From assembly GCA_027924585.1 (NCBI GenBank), contig BSBM01000424.1:310001-374000 (forward strand): a stretch of 64,000 nucleotides of DNA, written 5' to 3'. This document shows positions 58,888-64,000 of the stretch, piece after piece; within the stretch, counting starts at the first letter, position 1, and each line of letters starts with the position of its first letter. Below the pieces are notes generated by a model, which did no database searches, had not been told where the DNA came from, and saw nothing but the letters and a program-made list of their open reading frames with translations. The position numbers and the translations under genes are program-made. The DNA comes from Larix kaempferi. Lineage: Eukaryota; Streptophyta; Pinopsida; Pinales; Pinaceae.

Positions 58888-60355
58888 TCATACAAAAATA
58901 GGTAAAGTGGAATGTGTTTTGCATTCCTTAATCCATAAATGCAGAGAGGATTCCACACAGTTACCTCCCCAACACACAGTAATTCCCAAGATTTGGTAAA
59001 ATTTCTCCCACAAGCTACGTGTAAATGAACATTCCAAAAAGAGATAAAGTGTAGACTCAGAACAACATCTACACAATATGCAGCAACTAGGACCCATCCA
59101 CCCAAAAATAGCAAGATTATCCCAAGTTTTTAACCTATCTTGAAGCACAAACCAAATAAAACACTTAAGTTTGAGTGGAATATACCAATGCCAAATTACC
59201 TTATACCACACAACATCTACACAATATGCAGCAACTAGGACCCATCCACCCAAAAATAGCAAGATTATCCAAAGTTTTTAACCTATCTTGAAGCACAAAC
59301 CAAATAAAACACTTAAGTTTGAGTGGAATATACCAATGCCAAATTACCTTATACCACCAGTGGTTGGGAAAAATATATCTGCGCTTGATGATACACCTAT
59401 AGGCAATACTCGTCGTCACCTTGCCCGTGGTCTCATTCCCTGCCCAGACCACCTCATCCTCTACAGAGCACATACGGATCCCATAATCATTTAGTGATAA
59501 CATATAAGTATCCCATTCTCGAGAAACATTACGAGGCAGTTGCAGATCCATGGCGTTACACCAATAACCGAGCTGACTGTTTTTAACAATAGAATTCAGA
59601 GTAATCATCCCAGCTCCCTTCAGTACATATAATAGGTTAGCAGATAATTTGTATGAAACTTTTAATCCCAGTATGGGATCAACACTAATAGCCACTTCAC
59701 TCCCATTCCCGACTTTCCAGCACAATTCCAAAGCAAGCCAACAATATACTTTCAAGAAGCCATTCCAAATAGGAGAGACCCCCCGCATCAGTTTTTGAGG
59801 TTTCCACAACCAATGGGAGATTTTGGTCTTTATATATTTCTGATGTATTACCTTCGACCATAGAGAATTGCCAGATATAGCCCGCCAGAATCTTTTCAAC
59901 CGGAGTGCTTCACTAAAAACAGATAAATCCAATATCCCCCAACCCCCAGAAATGAAGGGTAAAGAAATCTTTTCCCAGCTAACCATAGACAAATTAGATT
60001 TTTTCAAACCACCAGTCCATAAAAAATTGAAAAGCAGTCTTCTTAATGAGTTGATCACTGAACGAGGCACCGAGAGTAATGAGAACCAGTATACCGGAGT
60101 ACCAATAAGTACAGATTTAGCCAATGTGATTTTCCCCCCAATAGACAATAGCCGATACGTCCAGTGTGAAATCCTTGATTCAAATTTTTTTATTAACCAC
60201 TGCAAGTCTCTAATAAGATAACCATTTGGCTTGAGATGAAAACCAAGATAGGTAAAACCTTCAGTGATCCTACAACAATGAAATGGCAACAGGGTTTGGA
60301 TATCCAGAAACCTGTCCTTCTCAATTAGATTCTCATAAAGACATGACTTACGCAA
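58888..60355 (-). pseudogene. LINE ORF2, thumb region and zf-RVT, with internal duplication
   Basis: From 60355 the frame is open for 384 codons: LKPNGYLIRDLQWL (about 60230), SIGGKITLAKSVL, GGWGILDLSVF, then the zf-RVT segment WYIPLKLKCFIWFVL and CCILCRCC. At 59210 the sequence repeats the previous 148 bases, so the zf-RVT part is read twice in different frames. After the second copy the domain continues (SESTLYLFLECSFTRSLWEK) to 58888. A TGA at 60362 (from CGA) separates it from the reverse transcriptase in the same frame. Confidence 0.85.
59063..59358 (-). repeat. 148-bp tandem duplication inside LINE ORF2
   Basis: 'caacatctacacaatatgca' begins at 59063 and 59211. The copies differ at one base I could see (tccc against tcca, Trp against Leu). 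Because 148 is not a multiple of 3, it shifts the frame. Confidence 0.93.
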
Positions 60356-60361
60356 GCTGAC

Positions 60362-61624
60362 TCACATACCAGAAGCTTTACAAAAAGTGTCAATAATACC
60401 CTTATACACCCGCCATTCCTCAGCCGTATTACTGCCAGGAATTAGAACATCATCCACAAATAGCACATGTGTGAGATATAAATCCTTAGCTAATTTCAAA
60501 CCTTTTATCTTACCTTCTTGTTTAGCCTGTATGATCAATTTGCTAAGCCCTTCAATCACCAAAAGAAATAAGAGAGGAGACATAGAACAACCTTGTTGAA
60601 TACCCCTGGAATAGCTGAAAAATGATGTGGGAGCACCATTGACAAGTACAACAATACTCATAGTGTTCACACAGGCCATGATCCAATTAATAGCAAGAGA
60701 AGGTACACCAATTTGTATCAATACAATTCTCAGAAAATCCCAATTGACATGGTCATATACCTTCTCGAGATCCATTTTGAGTAAGATTGCTTTGCGTTTC
60801 TTAAACTTAATAGTATGAAGAATCTCCTGTGTAATACCAATGGCATCATGGATTTGCTGATCTTATAAAAATCCAAACTGTTCTGGGGAAATAAATTTGG
60901 AAAAAACAGGCTTGAGATGCCCAACAATAATCTTGGAAACAATCTTATATGCCAGATTGCATAAAGCAATAGGTCTGAAGTCACCAAAAGTTTGAGGGTC
61001 ATTGACTTTAGGGATGAGAGTGATAAAAGTCGAATTTAATGCACCTGAGAGAAAACCCTGTTTTCTAGTATACTCCACCATCTGCAATATATCTTCCATG
61101 ATATCAAAAAACTGTAAAAATAGCTCAACTGTCCAACCATTTGGCCCAAGACTTTTCTCCTTTGCAAATAATTTGAGAGTTCTTTCCACTTCCTCTGAGG
61201 AGACCTCCCTACACAGCTCCACAGCCTCTGCATCTTCAAAAAATTTAGGGTAAAGTCTAGCCACCTGAAGTTGTGATAACAAGTCACAGCCTTTATCATC
61301 AGAGTAGATGTTACTGAAATATTTCTTTGCCAAGGTATGAAGTTCCTTCTCACCAGAGTGCATCCTCCCCTCCTCATCAGACAGTCGCTAGATAGTATTG
61401 TTGTTTCTCCTGGCTGAGGCAAAGGTGTGAAAAATTCTTGTATTCTTATCACCAAATTTAACCCAAAGTGCCCGACTCTTTAGGTGCCACTCCTTCTCCT
61501 CCTTTAAGTAAATAATCTCTTTTTCAGCTTCTAATTTCTTAAGAGTCTTGAAACCATTACTATCTAATGGAGTCTCAAAATTCTGAGAATATAGTGCCTG
61601 TAACTGTGATTCCACATCCATCAA
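60362..61624 (-). pseudogene. LINE ORF2, linker and reverse transcriptase
   Basis: One frame carries the linker (KSRALWVKFGDKNTRIFHTF), the finger motif KEKSLGPNGWT (about 61140; family usual is SPGPDGW), FRPIALCNLAYKIVSKII, the catalytic Asp in MDLEKVYDHVNW (60775), GIQQGCSMSPLLFLLVIEGL and the catalytic pair in FVDDVLIPG (about 60460). Three stops interrupt it: TAG 61386-61388, TAA 60863-60865 and TGA 60362-60364. Apart from these the domain is complete and of normal length. Confidence 0.9.
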
Positions 61625-61832
61625 AATCTAGCGATCCAACTGTTTCCTATAATGTATCCACTTAGTTACCTTCCCTTTCAGTTCCCTTAACTTATAATAG
61701 AACCGGTCCACATGATTAAACTCATGTGTATCATTTGTATTTAACCAAACAGACGTGACAAATTTAACAAATTCTTCATCAGATAACCAAGAACAGTCAA
61801 ATTTAAATGGGTAATTATGCTAAAATGTACAG

Positions 61833-62514
61833 TCATCTAACTGCAGGAAGATAGGCCAATGATCGGATATCCTTATCTCCAACCCAGGATCTATACCGAC
61901 TGCACATCTCCAAAAAGGAAGCTTTAACCAGAAATTTATCTAATCTCTTGTGTATGCCTTCTCGCCCACCTCTACCATTAGACCAGGTTGGAGTAAAGAC
62001 ACCGGTGCAGACATCAATCAACTCATTGTTAATTAGGAACTCATAAAAGAAATTAGCCAAAACATCCATCTTTGCATTGTGTCCCAAAATTCCCTGGGCT
62101 AGTCTAGTGAAATTTAAATCCCCAGCCACAATGAGGTTATCAATATCCAGGATGCCAGAAGATTGCAGTCCAAGCCAGAAGTTTTCTCGGTCCCTATAGG
62201 GAGCATAACAGTTTAATAAAGACATCTGAAAGTCACCTGATCTACAAGAACCCTTCATCATAATACCCCAAGTGGTCTGATACACAGAAAAGGAGTAGTA
62301 TCTAGGGTCCCAAGCCACCAAAAGTCCACCCGACAAGCCATTAGAACTAACAGCCGAAACTTCCCACCCACTGAGAATACTAACAATTTTTGAGATCGTA
62401 GACACTCTCCTGAAGTAATAAAATACCTGGGCGAGTAGTAGTAATTAGGTTTGTAAGGGCCCTAACTCGCACAACCCTCCCCAAACTCCTAATATTCAAT
62501 GAGCAAATAGACAT
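61833..62514 (-). pseudogene. LINE ORF2 start and apurinic endonuclease domain
   Basis: ORF2 probably starts at the ATG at 62514-62512 (MSICSLNIRSLGR), the usual opening of plant LINE endonucleases. After LLLQES the frame changes near 62400, and continues with GWEVSAVSSNGLSGGLLVAW, LLNCYAPYRDRENFW, VAGDLNF and HKRLDKFLVKASF. A second frame change near 61880 is needed to reach SDHWPIFLQL (about 61865-61840), the conserved end of the domain. It would nick target DNA to prime reverse transcription. Confidence 0.85.
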
Positions 62515-63126
62515 TAAGGAAGCCTGACACGGGGGGAAACTGCTCTAAGATCCCCAGAAATTTCAGAAGTACCAATATTCTCCACCACAAAATCAATCCT
62601 CTCAGAAATAGGGATATGTTCCTGCCCTCATCATCACCAGGATCCAAAACCTTGCGGCCATTCTTTCTAGCTTTCCTAAGAGTCACATTCAGGAATCTGA
62701 CAGAGTTAACCGATTGAACCAAAGGATTAGAAGACGGGTTTTTAGAGAATATCAGGAGCGGAGTGATGGCACCAACATTATCATAATTCTTATAACCCGC
62801 TTCCCCCAATAACACCGAATATTCAGAAGAAATAAGACCACACTCAAAACTCTTTTGAATAGACCTTTCCCCCTCAGCAGGAGTCCCACCCAATGGAACA
62901 TCAATACCCCCCACAGTAGAGAGGGACTTACATGCTAAATTGTCACCCGCCGGCAAAGTACCCTCCCCAAATAGATCCCGGTAGGCCTTCGACTTAACAT
63001 AAAGAGAATCATTCCAATTACCAAGTGCACACCCCACAGGTGAGGCCAATTTCAGGACAGTATCCCTAGAAGCAATCCGCTTGTCCAAAATAGCCTCACA
63101 TCCCTAATAATGTCTAACTCAACATC
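62489..63126 (-). pseudogene. LINE ORF1, C-terminal part (frameshifted)
   Basis: A 199-codon frame (63088-62489) follows the stop of the upstream ORF1 segment in a different frame. It is low in motifs but keeps the Lys/Arg-rich LRKARKNGRKVLDPGDDE stretch expected near the end of ORF1 in such elements. Its stop at 62489 overlaps the ORF2 start by 26 bases. Confidence 0.6.
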
Positions 63127-64000
63127 TTAGATATCCGAAAAAGAGGGAATGTTAGGAAGTGTTGACTTAACCGGACGTAGAAGCCGTTCCTCAGTCCTCA
63201 TGGGCTGGTCCACATTAATGGTATCAATTGGAGCCACAAGTGAAGGTGACTGTGGCGAAGGAGTTGAGGACAGTAGCTCCAGACAACGAGCACGAATGTG
63301 CCCAGTCTGCTGGCAGTAATAACATATGAAAGGAACCCTAAAATAATCGAGCCGCTGTCGCCAAACCCGGGTCCCCCACACCAATTCGATCTCCGCAGGA
63401 AGTCCTCGAGCCATTTCGAATTCAACCATGACCTTCGCAGCTCGTCGATTAAAACCAAAAAGGGAACAATTATCAAGTCTAACAAACAACCCAACTGAAT
63501 TGGCTATACCCATCAAAATATTTTCCGACCATAACTCTATCGGCAGACCCGGGATGAGTAGCCATAAATGTCGGAAACTCTGTTTTTCCTTCAAGGGATC
63601 AAATGCCACATGCCAACGCTTCAAGCAGAAAGAACCATCCTTAAAGCACCAAAACCGTTTCAAGATAATCCCAACATGTTCAGGCTTAGAGAATATAAAC
63701 ATGAGCCAGCCATTTAGAAGTTGTATAACCCTCGGTAAGTCACCCACAATAGGCATCCAATGCTTCCGGACCCACTCAACCAGCTCCTTTTGATCACCCG
63801 CCGTAAATTCCAACCTACCAATGATGGCTCTGGCAGACAACATTTCAATACGCTCCAAATTAGTTTCCTGTGGGATGTGAAAACTGTCCAAACCTTCCCT
63901 AACCTTCAGAGCTTTGAGCTGTCTGCAATTACATGCCTTAGTCCCACTGAAGCGTTTAGACCAGGTAGCATTAGGGTTAGGGTTACGCTCCCGGAGAGGA
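63127..64000 (-). pseudogene. LINE ORF1, gag-like RNA-binding protein, partial
   Basis: The frame is open from the right window edge to the TAG at 63127. It contains the DUF4283-type block (IIGRL.FTAGDQKELVEWVRKHW, then IFSKPEHV..I, then WHVAFDPLKEKQSFRHLWLL) and a CCHC zinc knuckle CYYCQQTGHIRARC (about 63320-63280), followed by a Ser/Pro-rich tail. ORF1 binds LINE RNA as a particle with ORF2 protein. The true start lies beyond 64000; no stop interrupts the visible 291 codons. Confidence 0.82.

Larger units (their letters stand above)
58078..64000 (-). mobile_element. Nearly full-length L1-type LINE, minus strand, 5' end beyond the window
   Basis: Components in transcription order: ORF1 with a CCHC knuckle (64000-62489), then ORF2 with endonuclease, reverse transcriptase, zf-RVT and RNase H (62514-58270), and a 3' UTR ending in an A-tail seen as the T-run near 58079-58084. 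It is the best preserved element here, with six in-frame stops or so and a few frameshifts over almost 6 kb. Such elements copy themselves by target-primed reverse transcription; this copy needs several repairs to be active. Confidence 0.9.

Noticed and set aside
63969-63985. Telomere-like 'ttagggttagggtta'
   Set aside because: Only two units, and of the six-base type. Plant telomeres usually use TTTAGGG, and this lies inside LINE ORF1 coding sequence.
1-64000. CRISPR array, bacterial operon or rRNA/tRNA genes
   Set aside because: The repeats lack equal-length unique spacers, the sequence is a plant transposon landscape, and I saw no tRNA cloverleaf or rRNA core sequence. The tRNA-Met match at 13779 is a primer binding site only.

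Overview
The window looks like intergenic DNA from a large plant nuclear genome. It is packed with nested, decayed retrotransposons, and I recognise no intact host gene. Plant signs are a plant initiator-tRNA-Met primer binding site, L1-type LINEs with a C-terminal RNase H domain, a Ty1/Copia polyprotein, and a CACTA terminus. The size, AT-rich spacers and degree of decay suggest a seed plant, probably a gymnosperm; this is inference, since no marker gene is present.

Layout, left to right. 1-900 is the tail of a broken coiled-coil ORF. 5510-6235 is a decayed ~180-bp tandem repeat. 6354-15433 is a complete 9.08-kb non-coding LTR element (LARD-like) on the minus strand, with two 1640-bp LTRs in which I saw no difference, a CCACC target duplication, a primer binding site and a polypurine tract. 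It sits inside the LTR of an older relative and carries a 49 x 11-bp GC-rich minisatellite. The older relative continues at 15434 and leads into a 256-bp higher-order repeat (15630-16654). 16839-24018 is one long broken ORF, split by a 3326-bp TG...CA insertion (17482-20807, target duplication GGTTT) and followed by a polypurine tract and a probable LTR.

25495-26925 is the 3' end of a minus-strand LINE with an unrecognised 273-codon ORF. It abuts the subterminal repeats and terminus of a CACTA transposon (26927-27417). 28402-31620 is a plus-strand LINE with an internal deletion, and 32400-36300 is a degenerate Copia element. 37500-44220 has no recognised gene and is rich in short tandem duplications.

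44350-52150 is a minus-strand LINE split by a 3360-bp insertion with TGTTGCC...GGCAACA ends (46218-49577). 53100-54960 is another LINE 3' half. 58078-64000 is the best preserved LINE (ORF1, endonuclease, reverse transcriptase, zinc region, RNase H), running off the right edge.

None of the coding sequences appears functional: each has stops, frameshifts or changed catalytic residues. The most informative content is structural: insertion boundaries with target duplications, the nesting order, and the arrays with exact periods (11 bp and 256 bp).
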